The position numbers and the translations under genes were made by a program. Positions 46,161 through 57,599 of a DNA stretch of 64,000 bases are shown piece after piece; positions within the stretch are counted from its first letter, which is position 1, and each line of letters begins with the position of its first letter. The DNA is from Anthoceros angustus. Its lineage: Eukaryota > Streptophyta > Anthocerotopsida > Anthocerotales > Anthocerotaceae. The notes beneath the pieces are model-generated. The model worked only from the letters and a program-made list of their open reading frames with translations, made no database searches and had not been told where the DNA came from. Location of the stretch: positions 248,001 through 312,000 of the forward strand of contig MU008161.1 in assembly GCA_010909165.1 (NCBI GenBank), read 5' to 3'.

Positions 46161-46659
46161 ACGGACTTCCCTTGGGGGTTAAGAAATAAGTAGGGTTTTG
46201 TTTTTTTCGTAGGATCGGAGTATAAATAAGGCGGAAAAGGAGGAATAAGCATGGATAGCACTCCGGACTGGACTCCGGAGTATACTCCGGACTCCGGAGT
46301 GGGCAACGTACCCCGGACCCACTATGGCAGGCACCGGACTACGTCGGGGTAACGGGATAAGTCCGGACCCCACTCCGGGTCAAAACAGGATAAATGCGCG
46401 AAGTAACTTAAGTTGAGTCGTGAGGGCCAGACTAAGCGGCGCCACGTGGGCCACAGTGGAGGTCGGGCATCTGCAGGCCGTAGCCTTGCGAGGCCGTTAT
46501 AGCGGTATTCACGCCCAGTGGCGGCTGGCGGCGTAAGGCAGTCTGTGGCGTAGGCGAGGCGCGGGCGTAAGGTCGATAAGCCATGCGGACCTCTGGCGAT
46601 TCTGAAGAGGCGCCTTCAGCCCGGATTACTCCCAAAGGCGCGGCGAAGGGAAGGTCATT

Positions 46660-49490
46660 CATTGCGACCTCGAGACAATTCTCGCGATCTTGCGCTCCAT
46701 GACCCGGCTCTCTGGCGCTATCTCTTTGGCCAGCACCTTCAGTGGTTCAGTCGGGGTTGGAGCGTGACAGCGGCGAGGAGGCGCGTGCCGGTGAACTCCG
46801 GTCGGCTCGGCAAGGGAGGCGAAGGCGTGGCAAAAAGCTGCGGAGTTTGGGAGCCATGGAACCTCGTGCGCAACATTGTGACGGCGCTATCCGGACTTTG
46901 GGCCACAGGTGGAGGCGGAGGTGGTGAGAGTGGCACTGGATGTGTTCAGTGTGGGACGTTCAGCGTCACTCTGGTCAGGAGTTCGCCGGAAGATGTTGGC
47001 GGCGGTCAACAAGGAGGTTGGTCCAAGAACCTCCGGGAGGACCAGGCGATGGACCTTGGAGGTCTGAGGCGGCCTGGCCCAAAGGAGGAAGAAGGGTGTG
47101 GTGCGAGCCCTCAAGGCGAAGGGAAGATAGGGCCGGCAGCAGTGGCGATCTTTGAACTGGGCACAGAGGACAACCAGGTGGTTGATATCCGACTGCTTGG
47201 ACGGTCGAGTAAGAGTAGCCGGATCATTGTCCATTGGAACACCTCACCAAGGTGGATCACCTTGGTGATAACTGTTAGTATTCTGCATGCGCTCGGGGAA
47301 GAGGCGGGGGAAGGATTATCTTGCCGGTTTAGTCGAGGCGGCATAGCTCGGGGCGAAGCCCTCGCCATCAGGGGCATCCATGCGATCCATGTATGGGGAC
47401 ATTTGAACTCGAAGGAGGGAGAGCTTGGCGCTCGGGAAGGGCTGGGCCTGGAAGTGGGCGTGCAAGGCGCGGAGGGAGGCCGACCTCGAAGGCCAAGCGG
47501 ACCGGGAGGAGGCGGCGGGAGGGATTCGGACTCCATCGTGCAGAGCGGACCCCTCACCACCCGAAGTATGGGAGAAATCCCTTCCCTCCTCACAGTGCCC
47601 AGCCGGGCGGCCAGCGGCGGCCCAGCTCAATAGCCCGCCACACCCGGCCGCGGAGGAGCCCGGACGGGGAGGCGAAGAGCAGGCAGTCTACCAGCCTTGA
47701 CACCTCGGCGGTGCAGTGCCCCCACCCTTGCGGGTAGAGGCGGTAAGGAGGCGAAGGGCGCCCAGGAGGCGAGAGGTCAGGCGGCACCCGGGCAGTCTGT
47801 CTCCCGGGGAAGGGCAAAAGGCTTGCTCCGGACTCCCTCACCTCCTCAGGCCCAGGAGAAAAAGGCGCGGAGAAGCTCATGACCAAAAGGGCCAAGGAGG
47901 TGAAGCTCGGGAGCTCGGCCTCGGGGACCTAAGGGTCTGATTAGGTCCGGAGAACCGTCCGGACTTACTCGGGGACAGTATGGAGGTCCTGGCGGACCGT
48001 GAATCACCCCTCCCTACGGACTTTGTGGGAGCCTCATGCGGCCGTGGAAGAAACACGGCGTCAGCTCTGCGTCATGGGCCGGTATGCTTTAGTCTGCAGG
48101 ATGGGAGACCCGGAGGTAAAGCCACCGGGGCATGGTACTCCTCCGGGAGGCGGTTGGAGGGCCGGGAGGCAAGGAGAAGCTCTGAGAAGGAAAGCGGGAG
48201 GCGAGGAGGAAGTCTGGTCCATCGCAGGCCGGACTAAATTCCTTTGGAGGAGCGGTGAGGCAGGCTAAGGAGGCCCAAGGTGAGGACCTCTGCGGAGAGT
48301 GGGCGGAGGCGGAAGAGGCCGGAGAGAGGGCTCGGGACTGGAGGCGGCCGTAGACGAGCCAGGAGGCTCGGTGAAGGTGGCCGGGGAGGAAGCCTGGCCC
48401 GATCACTATCGTGATCGCCGGTGGAGGGAGGTGGGGTAGCCGGCCAATCGAAGGCCGGCGGCGAACAAGACGAGAGCGTGCGGCTGAGGCGGCCCGGGAA
48501 ATCGGGGACCTCGAGCCTTGTTGCGGGAGGTAGAAGGCGGCGGAGGCTGGAGGCAGCAAGGACACCTTGGAGTTACAACTCCAGCGTCGGGCAGGGGTTC
48601 TCAGCGAGAGATCCAAGACTTGAGGCGGAGATAGGCGCCTCGGCTGCACGAAGATCGGAGGCGGCGGGCGGGACGGCCGGGCCAGGAAGCTCGCGACAAG
48701 GAGATGGAGGATCTCGGACTCGGCTCGTGAGGTGGAGCGGCGGCGGAGATGGAAGACCGAGGAGACCTTGGGCTGACTCAAACTACCATTGAGAGGAATG
48801 GTGATGCGGGCGTGGTCGCGGATCGAAGAAATGACTCGGCTCATTGGCGACGGAGGCGGCGATGGAGCAGGAGGCGGGGCGTCGCCGAAATGGAGAAGGA
48901 CACAGCCCGGATCAGCGATTGCCCGGCCAAATGGAGAGGAGATGGCGGAGTTAGCCCGAATGGACGGAGGCGCGAGCAGGCGAAGGCTGGTCGATTGAGG
49001 AAAGCGGAAGAGCAGCTGCGTTATGGGTGGCAGGCGAGCGGCGGAGTTGGGCAGCAACAGCGGTTGCGGGAGGTGGCCGGCGGCCCTGCGACCTCGCGTG
49101 GCGGCGGCTCCGGCTATCAAACTGGCGAGGTGGTCCAACAAGCGGGCGGCGCAGCACCTATGGCGAAGGGGTATCGCTCGGGCACCGTGGAAGAGCAATT
49201 CAACAAGTGGATTCGGACTTTGCCTATTACCACGAGCTCCTGAAGGCGGTAAAGCCTCTCGGCGCCGCAAATAGGCGGACCTGGAAGGCTCGGAGGGAAG
49301 AAGGGCATGGGGACGCCACGGGGACTCTAGTGGCCTGTTTGGAGAGCAGCGGCGGGGAGAAGAGCCTCAAGGAGGCGGGCAGCAGCGGACCCCGGGGTAA
49401 GTTCACCACCACAGCTCGGGAAAGGGGCAGCCTGAGGCGCGAAGGAGCCAACCCGACCAAGACAAGGTCGGGGGTAGGGATGAGGACCTA
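46660..49490 (+). pseudogene. Transposon ORF with coiled coil, shattered copy
   Basis: Recognisable pieces: ALHDPALWRYLFG (46690), SRIIVHWNTSPRWITLVITV (about 47215), HAIHVWGHLN (about 47390), ARMDGG (about 48950), VDSDFAYYHELLKAVKPLGA and GDATGTLVACLESS (49205-49345). All match the minus-strand ORF at 39.1-42.3 kb. Many small deletions destroy every frame. Confidence 0.6.
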
Positions 49491-49929
49491 GTCTGAGGTC
49501 CACGGATAAAGTCGGAGCTTGGGGCCGGACCCCGTGTGGTCGGACCACGAGGTCGAACCCAGGGCGGACCAGCCGGCCGGACTCGGGAAATAAACGGACT
49601 CACAGGTTGAGACTCGGGTCGAGGCCGGACCTCGAGGTCGGACTCGGCGATGAGGAGGAGCCCCCGACTTCGCTGGGGAAGCGAATGCCGGTGGCCCAGG
49701 AGGACCCAGGGAGGCGAGGAGGATAGCGTTGTGTAGCGGTCGTCGACCGCCCCGTAACAGATTCGGGAGAGGAGGGTCGCCTCGCGGATCATCCGATTAG
49801 GTCGCCGCCTGTCGAGACGGAGATTGGACCAATCCCAAAGGCGGAACGGACCTTCCAGCCGTGGCGAAGGAGATAGGAGGAAATAGGATGGTAGGCGGCC
49901 GATTAGGGTATCTTGAGGTATTTCGAGAA

Positions 49930-50400
49930 TAGTGTAATAAAGGCGCCGACTTGGGCGTAGTATAAGAAGTGCCACGAATAAATCATCTTTCTCTTGGTGT
50001 TGATGCGCGTTCTTGCGAGACCTTTGTGTCTTCTTGCTAACGTGAGTCTGAGTCGGCGAGCGGCGGCTCGGAGGTGATCGAGTCTGGTGGCGGACCTAAC
50101 GTGTTGTGGTGTGCGGGGAAGGGTGGGGGGACCCGTGCTCGTCGAAGCGGCCAGCCAGCCGGACGCGTGTGAGCGGAGGGACTCGGGAGGCGTGAGCCGG
50201 GGCGGAAGGCCGGCGAGGAGGTCTGTAACCAGCGTCTTTCCTAAGGCGATAAGTGTAGTGTGAGTGGAGAGGAGCGGACTAGAGGTGAGTGGCGAGCGTG
50301 AGCAGATCTGGGGACAGGTCCTTAAGCGTTTAGCCAGCCACTGTGAGCGTTGCGAGTAGTTAGCGTGCGATGAATGTGCGTTGAGGCGAGCAGACAAGTA
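49930..50400 (+). repeat. LTR-like block, inverse of 38195-38665
   Basis: Shares GTGTAATAAAG, a GCTAACGTGAGTC box and TTAAGCGTTTAGCC. It lies just before a gag-like frame on the plus strand, which fits an LTR upstream of an internal region. Boundaries are approximate. Confidence 0.45.
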
Positions 50401-50724
50401 AGAGAATGCTGAAAAAAAGCGAACTGTCATTCCCTTAGGAGCGGACTCCTTCCTACAACGACACGGGATTGTCTTGCCTGGCCGTCGGTAAGTCGCGCCA
50501 CATTTTGGCCGTTGCGGGAATGAAATCGTTCCGTAGCGTGGATGCGTGGAGGGCGTGAGGTAGTTAAGGCGAATTCTTGAGAGTCGGACGTTGTTGCCGG
50601 CGCTCCGAGCGTGAGGCAGCGAGCTCGGCGAGACGATAGCAGGCGCGTGGTGGGTTGCCGGATCGTGAGGAGGAGCACCAAGTCGGCGGTGGTAAAGGGG
50701 CGGTTCCTCATCCCGATCGCGGCG

Positions 50725-51410
50725 ATGGCAACAACGTCGACCAAGCAAGCGTATTCCCTCTTTGGAGGTAAGAAGGAGAGGCAGAAACCGTGGAGGATTT
50801 CGTGTCGGGCAAACTTCAGCGGAGAAGGTTGGATCGCTCATCAGTTCAAGGGTCTACGAGGGGCGGCTCGGTGTATGTCGAATCCGAATGCACGCAACCT
50901 TGAAGCATTGAAGGATGCCTTCTTAGAAAATTCAGGAATCGATCAAAGGCTACGTCTTGTCAAACTCGAGAACACAGGCGAGGCAAGGCGGAGAAGTTGG
51001 GATCGTACATCGAGCGGTTCTCGCTCTTGGGGCCGGCACCACTCACACTACCATGCGGTGATGCGTTGGTTCGCGGTGGCTTATCAAGCCAATGGCTAAG
51101 CGTCTTCTTTGGCGAAGATGTGAGCAAGGCGGTCGGGCGGCGAGAACTATGAAGAATCGATGCACCAGCGGCGGAGGGCGCCTCGGGAGGAAGAAGAAAA
51201 GCGGGGTCGGACTCGAAGATGAAGAACCCTCGGAAGAGGATGATGAGGCCAGGAGGGCATCGGAGGAGGAAGAGGACTCAGAAGAAGAATCCGAGGATGT
51301 CATGGAAGAAGAAGAACCCGGAAAATTAAGAAGAAAAAGCCCGTGGTCGGCGGAGGGTGGAAAGAAGGAGGTCATGATGCCCTTGCGGTCGAGAGGTCCC
51401 AGACTCCTTT
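50725..51410 (+). pseudogene. Ty3/gypsy-like gag fragment
   Basis: The frame from 50725 reads MATTSTKQAYSLFGGKKERQ, then RNLEALKDAFLENSGIDQRL, consistent with a capsid helix region. A second frame from 51092 reads an acidic Glu/Ser-rich stretch (EEEEDSEEESEDVMEEEE). The identification rests on position upstream of the gypsy RT and on general gag character. Confidence 0.4.
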
Positions 51411-53002
51411 GAAGGAAGTGGCGGGGAGGAAGATCTGGAGCAGGTAATGAAGAGGTGGAGGTTGGCGATCAACGGTGAAGGATAAAAAGCAGCGTAAGGC
51501 GGCCACCACGCAGTCCGGACTCATACATGGTGTGCGGTGTGTCACCAACATGGGCATTGAGGCTAGCGCCCCTCGGACCCGTGAACGGTGGAGTATGACT
51601 ACGGGAAGAGTCGAGAGCGTGGGAGGATGCATACCAAGTGCAAGAAGCACCACCGGACCCAGGCGATGTACCCTCGGCTGGTCCATCGCATCGACCTCGC
51701 TGACACATGGGAGAATTCTCAGGCGGCGGTGGTGCTGGGGCTGGGAACCCGGGCACTACTCCAGCGTGTCCATACCCCACAGCAGGGACTTTGAGCACTG
51801 TGTGGAGATTGTAGCGGGGCACATGGCGGCGGTACCTTGTGTCAGAATCTCGCTCGAGGGGCGGTGCGCTCGCCACCCGGCGGGAGCCGCGCCTCGCCTC
51901 CCTCCCTAAGGCTGCGCCCGGTACAGTTGAAGCGCCTGGTGGCGGAGTGGGAAGGCGCCGAGCTTGGAGCAGTGAGTGAAGCAAGTTCGGCTAAGGAGAG
52001 AAGGCGGACTGGAAGTCTTGGAAGTGTCAACGAAAGCGAAAGGCGGAAGAGGCAGTTTAAGAGGAAGAAAAATGGGGATAGCGGATACGGAGGGCAGGAC
52101 ACACACAAAGGAGCCAAGGGCGAGTTAAATCGGGCAGCTACGGAAAAAGCGACCAACCAAAACCCAGAAAGCGGACTCACCCAAGGCAACACCTGATTCC
52201 ACGGATGTGGTCAGAAGTGGCGGAGATGCTTGAGGAAGAAATCAGCCGGGACCCAGTGGTCCGACCACCACAGGGCGGTGGCGGCTGGAAGGGTCAAGGC
52301 GGACGTGGCCCGAGAACCATCCGCCTTTCAAGGTGGCCGACTTGATGATGGACCAACAACACTTGGTGTCCCTTAGGCGGTTGTTAAAAGACAGTATCGG
52401 CCAGTCCAGGAGGGCCATCGAGGAGACACAACCACGGAACTCCTTGGCCGGAAGGGCAGAGCGTGGAGGTAAGGAGTATCTCATACGGACCACGGGCGCC
52501 GATGGTTGAGGTGGAAGTGCGGGGTGATTAAAAAATGCCCCACGGGGTCAGTGAACCTCATCACGGAGGCCATAAGGCAGCTGGGGTTCACCTTGAGCCA
52601 TCCACCAAAACCCTCGGGATGGCGGACATGTCGCGCAGCGCGCCGGTGAGTTGTCCGAGTCAAGCCACCATAGCGGGAGCCCCTATACATTATTGTCATC
52701 GGACCAGCGGACCTGCAGGGGTCTGAGGTCTGTTAGGCGACCACAGGCAGGACTCGCTCGAGACAAAACTACACTTGGAAGGAAGGAAATACACTTCAAG
52801 CGGTGGGGGATCCGAAGGTGAGGAAGGACGGTGGCGATTACAGGTAAGGACACATCTTGTGGTGGCTAAGCACCACAGGAGTACACCTCCGAAGGCAGTG
52901 GGGACGATGGCGCGAGGATACGAATGAGGACTACCCTTTCCAAAAATCTCGTGGTCCGAAGAAATGGACTACGGAGGGACACTTTGGAGGTGATCGATTG
53001 CT
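51411..53002 (+). other. Decayed gypsy-like internal region
   Basis: Between gag-like and RT-like pieces there are only short frames (for example DLMMDQQHLVSLRRLLKDSI near 52340). Protease cannot be identified. Confidence 0.35.
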
Positions 53003-53229
53003 TCAAGTGGAAGTCGCGGGGGCGGAGGACACAAAGGCGGGGAACCCGGATGAGGAGGACCCGAAGAAGTGACCGGTTCACCTCAGACGAACTCTTAGAA
53101 TGGGGAATGCGTGAAGATGATGGGGGGATGATGGCTTTGGGCGTGGAGCGGCGAGGGAAAGAGGCGGTCAATCCGGATGTGGAAGGCGTGGAGGTTCCGG
53201 AAATTCCTAAAATTCCGGGGTATGCCATC

Positions 53230-54060
53230 GAGTGAAACAAGACCTCCACCCGGTTGTTGGGGGTCGGTGTGTTAAGCTTTCAAGGTCACGGACATGAAGG
53301 GCATTCGAAGCAATGGCGAACAGGATAGATCTGAAGCTTGAGGCGGTGCTTCGGATTGGCGGTATAAAGCGAATCCCAAGCACTCGCTCAAGGTCAAGGA
53401 AGTCTGGATAAATGTCACGGGCGGACATCATCTTCCCAATCGTGAGCAATGAGTGGGTGGCGCCCATTGTTCGTGCAAAGAAAGCAGGGCAGTTAAGTAT
53501 GCATCGGGGAGCTGCGCCCGCCCGGACCATTTCCCATGCCCTTTGTAGGCGACATCTTGGACAAGGTGGCGGGGAGAGTACCTACTCCTTCTTGGATACT
53601 CGGCTACAACCAATTGCACCTAAAGTCGGGGGGATAAGACAACGTTCACCACGGAGTGAGGCGTTTACTAAGCAAGCGCCTTGGGATGGCAGGAGCACCG
53701 GATCATTTATGCGGATGGTGACCAACGTCTTAGGATTTTCGAGGACTTCATGGAGGTGTTCTTGGGCGACTTGCGTGCGAGAAGAGGACAAACACGTTGG
53801 ACATCTGCGGAAGTGCTTGGGCGTTGTAAGGAGACTCAAGCACATCCAGAATGCTACTTGTATGTAGAGGAATCTTGTTGGGACACCGTGTCGGCGAGAG
53901 GATAGAGGTGGATCAAGACAAGGTGAAGGTCATCCAATCCCTGCCACGAATTTGAAGGAGTTAGGGGTTCACAGGCATGGTGGGTTACTATAGGCGTTTC
54001 ATCCAAGACTTTGCAAGCGGGCCTCGGCTAGCAGCTACTCGGGAAGGAGGAAGAATGGGC
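53230..54060 (+). pseudogene. Ty3/gypsy-like reverse transcriptase fragment, copy 1
   Basis: Scattered frames give the order of a gypsy RT: FPIVSNEWVAPIV, STYSFLDTRLQPI (the 'FSxLDxxxGY.Q' block), WDGRSTGSFM, DGDQRLRIFEDFMEVFLGDL, QAHPECYLYVEE, EVDQDKVKVIQSL and a GYYRRFIQDFA-like end. The catalytic YxDD is not intact. It ends abruptly against copia sequence near 54060. Confidence 0.6.
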
Positions 54061-54069
54061 CTATCGAAA

Positions 54070-54934
54070 TCTTCTATAGTGTGAGGAGAATGTAGTTCAC
54101 AAAGGTGACACTACGAGCAAGTGTGAGTTTCTGGTCTTAGGGTCATACGACTTGTAGGACTTTCCTCGAATAGCCTACAAAGAATAGGGCTTGGACCTAT
54201 CATCTTTCCGGCGTTTGAATGAGGAATGAACACAAAGCGGGAGCCAAAGACGCGAAGATGCGACAAGGGGTTTCTTCCTCCAAAAGGCTTCAAAGGGGTT
54301 ATGTCGTAAAAAGTGGGAACTCTATTTAAGATATAGCAATCTGTCGCCTCGCCCAATATCCCTTTGGAAGTCCGACCGAGGAGAGCATGCTACGTGTCAT
54401 CCCCATCAAAGTCGATTTTTTCTCGGCCACTCCATTTCTGCTGAGTGTATGGGCAGTGAGTTGCCTTCTAATTCCATTTTCGAAAAGATCATCATACTTT
54501 GCCCAAGAAATTCCCCACCATTATTAGTCCGTAGACATTTAACTAACTTTCAGTTTGTCGTTGAACCGGGGAATCAGCGGTTATCTTATCAAATGCCTCA
54601 CTCTTCAAAGGAAATGTCCAAGTGAATCGAGAATAGTCATCTGTAAGAGTTAGATAATACCAAGCGCCCCCAAGGAAGAGACTTGCAGCTTGCCAGCAAT
54701 ATCAGCGTGGACAAGCTCAAGTACCTCAGTGGCCCCAGTAGCATCCTTGTTCTTAAAAGGTAATTCCTTCTGCTTGGATAAGATACATGATTTACAAGCA
54801 GGAAGGTCCTTGAATTGAGCTTGAAGTTTATCCTTGTAACAAATCCATAGAAGACATCAAGCTCAATTTTGCCTTGTTGATATGACCAAGGCGAGCATGC
54901 CAAAGTTCAACAGCATTTTGCCGATGTAACGACT
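54070..54934 (-). pseudogene. Ty1/copia integrase fragment, duplicate
   Basis: Duplicate of the integrase region at 56030-56910, with many small losses (YILNRVP and PLSHLRVFGS remain). Not part of a continuous frame. Confidence 0.65.
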
Positions 54935-55189
54935 TCTTGAAGTGGAAGTCGGGCTCGGAGGACAAACAAAGGCGGGGAACCCCGGATGAGGAGGACCCAG
55001 AAGAAGTGACCGGTTCACCTCGGACGAACTCTTCCGAGAATGGGGAATGCGTGAAGATGAACCGGGGGAGGATGATGGCTTTGGGCGTGGCGCGCGAGGA
55101 AAGAGGCGGTCAATCCGGCGATGTGGAAGGCGTGGAGGTCCGGAAATTCCTAAAATTCGCAAGGGTATGCCATCTGAAACAAGACCTCC

Positions 55190-56025
55190 ACGATTGTTGG
55201 GGAATTGAGGTGTTCGCTTTCAAGGTCACGGACATGAAGGGCATTCCAAAGCGATGGGCGAACAGGATAGATCTGAAGCCGGAGGCGGTGCTGTTCGGAT
55301 TGGCGGTGGAATCCCAAGCACTCGCTCAAGGTCAAGGAAGTCTGGATAAAATATCACGGAGGACATCATCTTCCCAATCGTGAATGAATGGGTGGCGCCC
55401 ATTGTTGGGTGCCAAAGAAGCAAGGGCAGTTCGGTCTCGGGTGGAAAGCTTAACGCCGCCACGAGAAGGACCATTTTCCCATGCCCTTTGTAGGCGACAT
55501 CTTGGACAAGGTGGCGGGAGTACCTACTCCTTCTTGGATGGCTACTCGGCTACAACCAGCACCTAAGTCGGTTGGGATAAGACATTCACGGAGTGAGCGT
55601 TTGCCTACAAGCGCCGGGATGGCAGAGCACCGGATCATTTATGCGGATGGTGACCAACGTCTTAGGATTTTGAGGACTTCATGGAGGTGTTCTTGGGCGA
55701 CTTGCGTGCGGAGAAGAGGACAAACACGTTGGACATCTGCGGAAGTGCTTGGAGCGTTGTAAGGAGACTCAAGCTACGCATCCGAAATGCTACTTGGTAT
55801 GTAGGGAATCTTGTTGGGACACCGTGTAAGAGGGATAGAGGTGGATCAAGACAAGGTGAAGGTCATCCAATCCCTCGACGAACTTGAAGGAGTTCGAGTT
55901 CACAGGCATGGTGGGTTACTACAGGCGTTTCATCCAAGACTTTGCAAAGCGGGCCGCCAGGCTAACGGAGCTACTCAGGAAGGAGGAAGAATGGGCCTAT
56001 CGAAGAATCTTCTATAGTGTGAGGA
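55190..56025 (+). pseudogene. Ty3/gypsy-like reverse transcriptase fragment, copy 2
   Basis: Same block order as copy 1, with somewhat different small losses (for example FLDGYSATT preserved, then PSLDELEGVRVHRHG in shifted frames). Confidence 0.55.
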
Positions 56026-56029
56026 GAAT

Positions 56030-56900
56030 GTAGTTCACAAAAGGTGACACTACGAGCAAGTGTGAGTTTCCTGGTCTTAGGGTCATACAGCTTGTAGGCT
56101 TTACTTTCCTCAGAATAGCCTACAAAGAATAGGGCTTGGACCTATCATCTAACTTCCGACGTTTGGACAGAGGAATGAACACAAAAGCAGGGGAGCCAAA
56201 GGCACGAAGATGCAGCAAACTGGGTTTCTTCCTCCAAAAGGCTTCGAAAGGGGTTGTATCAGGTAAAGAGTCTGTGGGAACTCTATTTAAGATATAAGTA
56301 GCCGTCACAATCGCCTCTGCCCAATATCCCTTTGGAAGTCCTGACCAGGAGAGCATGCTACGTGTCATCCCCATCAAAGTCGATTTTTCTCTCGGCCACT
56401 CCATTTTCTTTGAGTGTATGGGCGTGAGTTGCCTTCTAATTCCATGTTTCTGAAAAAGATCATCATATTTCTGCCCAAGAAATTCCCCACCATTATTAGT
56501 CCGTAGACATTTAACTAACTTGCTAGTTTGTCGTTGAACCAGGGGAATCCAAGCGGTTATCTTATCAAATGCCTCACTCTTCAACTTCAAAGGAAATGTC
56601 CAAGTGAATCGAGAATAGTCATCTGTAAGAGTTAGATAATACCAAGCGCCCCCAAGGAAGAGACTTGCAGCTTGCCAGCAATATCAGCGTGGACAAGCTC
56701 AAGTACCTCGATGTGTAGCATCCTTGTTCTTAAAGGTAATTCCTTACCTTGGATAAGATACATGATTTACAAGCAGGAAGGTCCTTGAATTGAGCTTGAA
56801 GTTTATCCTTGTAACAAATCCATAGAAGACATCAAGCTCAATTTTGCCTTGTTGATATGACCAAGGCGAGCATGCCAAAGTTCAACAGCATTTTGCCGAT
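56030..56900 (-). pseudogene. Ty1/copia integrase
   Basis: The frame at 56590-56120 reads KLVKCLRTNNGGEFLGQKYD (catalytic D/E region of the DDE core), HGIRRQLTPIHSKKMEWPRE, PKGYWAEAIVTATYILNRVP and HLRAFGSPAFVFIP, ending in a LDDRSKP box. It continues toward 56030 as GYSEESKAYKLYDPKTRKLT before meeting inserted DNA. Upstream integrase sequence to 56900 is in other frames. Confidence 0.8.
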
Positions 56901-56912
56901 GTAGCAACGACT

Positions 56913-57480
56913 TCTTGAACTTAAAGCACTTAGTGATAAAGTTCATCAACCAGGACACCTCTTGCTATGCACAGATCAGGGCTGGAAATTTTATACAAGC
57001 ATCAACTGTTCAATTCAAATATGAACCCAACCAAAGCTGATTGTGTAAGAGCTCTTATAGAGAGCAAATTCTTTGACATTTCAGGAACGAAGAGAACATC
57101 CAGCAATTGCAACTGTGAACCATCAGCAAGAGGTATGTCAATTGCACCATTACCCTTCACATCAACTCCACGAGAATCCCCCACATAAACCAACTGCTTC
57201 TCCTTCTGACTGTGGAAGGTTGAGAACAAGAGTCGATTGTTACAGACATGGGTTGTCGCCCCAGAGTCTATGAACCAAAGTGGGGAGACTTCATGAAAAA
57301 GTAAAGGCGGGCAGTGAGCGGAAGAACTACTCTTAGATGCGGTGCGAGGAAGATCCCTTGGAAGCCACATGAACTGAGGTTTGGAATCCTTCTGTGGCTC
57401 ACCAGCCTTCTTCTTTGCGACAATCTCGTTCCCAGTGACCTGGAATTTGCCACCAATTGCATGTACCTTCACGTTTGGCA
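56913..57480 (-). pseudogene. Ty1/copia protease and zinc-knuckle region
   Basis: The minus strand reads PLWFIDSGATTHVCNNRLLF, carrying the DSGA aspartic-protease motif, then GNGAIDIPLADGSQLQLLDV and VPEMSKNLLSI. Just upstream a zinc knuckle reads CNWWQIPGHWERDC, where the second cysteine of CX2CX4HX4C is tryptophan. Small frame changes connect it to gag. Confidence 0.8.
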
Positions 57481-57599
57481 GCAGCGGGAGCAGTGTTGGG
57501 TATTTCTTCTTCTTCCCCTTGTCTCTCCCAAACGTTTTCCCTTAGATGCAACAAGGACCTTATCCGTCACCCTTGCGGTGCCACCGGATCGTGTCCACT

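Larger units (their letters stand above)
46160..50520 (+). mobile_element. Right arm of the large inverted repeat
   Basis: Plus-strand counterpart of 38010-44577. It enters at an AT-rich end (TAGGGTTTTGTTTTTTTCG, 46192) with ACTCCGGAGT palindromes at 46260-46300, and runs through the broken transposon ORF to the LTR-like block near 50.4 kb. It is more degraded than the left arm. Confidence 0.7.
53003..54934. repeat. Tandem duplication, gypsy RT plus copia integrase, left copy (1.93 kb)
   Basis: Starts with TTCAAGTGGAAGTCG and recurs head to tail from 54935. It spans the boundary between plus-strand gypsy DNA and minus-strand copia DNA at about 54060, so the duplication is younger than the nested insertion. 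This copy has lost more small segments on the copia side than the right copy. Confidence 0.82.
54935..56912. repeat. Tandem duplication, gypsy RT plus copia integrase, right copy (1.98 kb)
   Basis: Second copy of 53003-54934. At its right end CGACTTCTTGAA continues into the rest of the copia element, whereas at 54930-54941 the same word joins to the start of the unit. Confidence 0.82.

Noticed and set aside
48089-49270. Reverse 393-codon frame
   Set aside because: Antisense to the plus-strand copy of the coiled-coil ORF; its Ser/Pro/Arg/Leu-rich text has no domain and the matching arm supports the plus strand.
49903-50841. Reverse 312-codon frame across the LTR-like block and gag start
   Set aside because: Covers an LTR-like repeat and the complementary strand of a gag-like frame; no domain.
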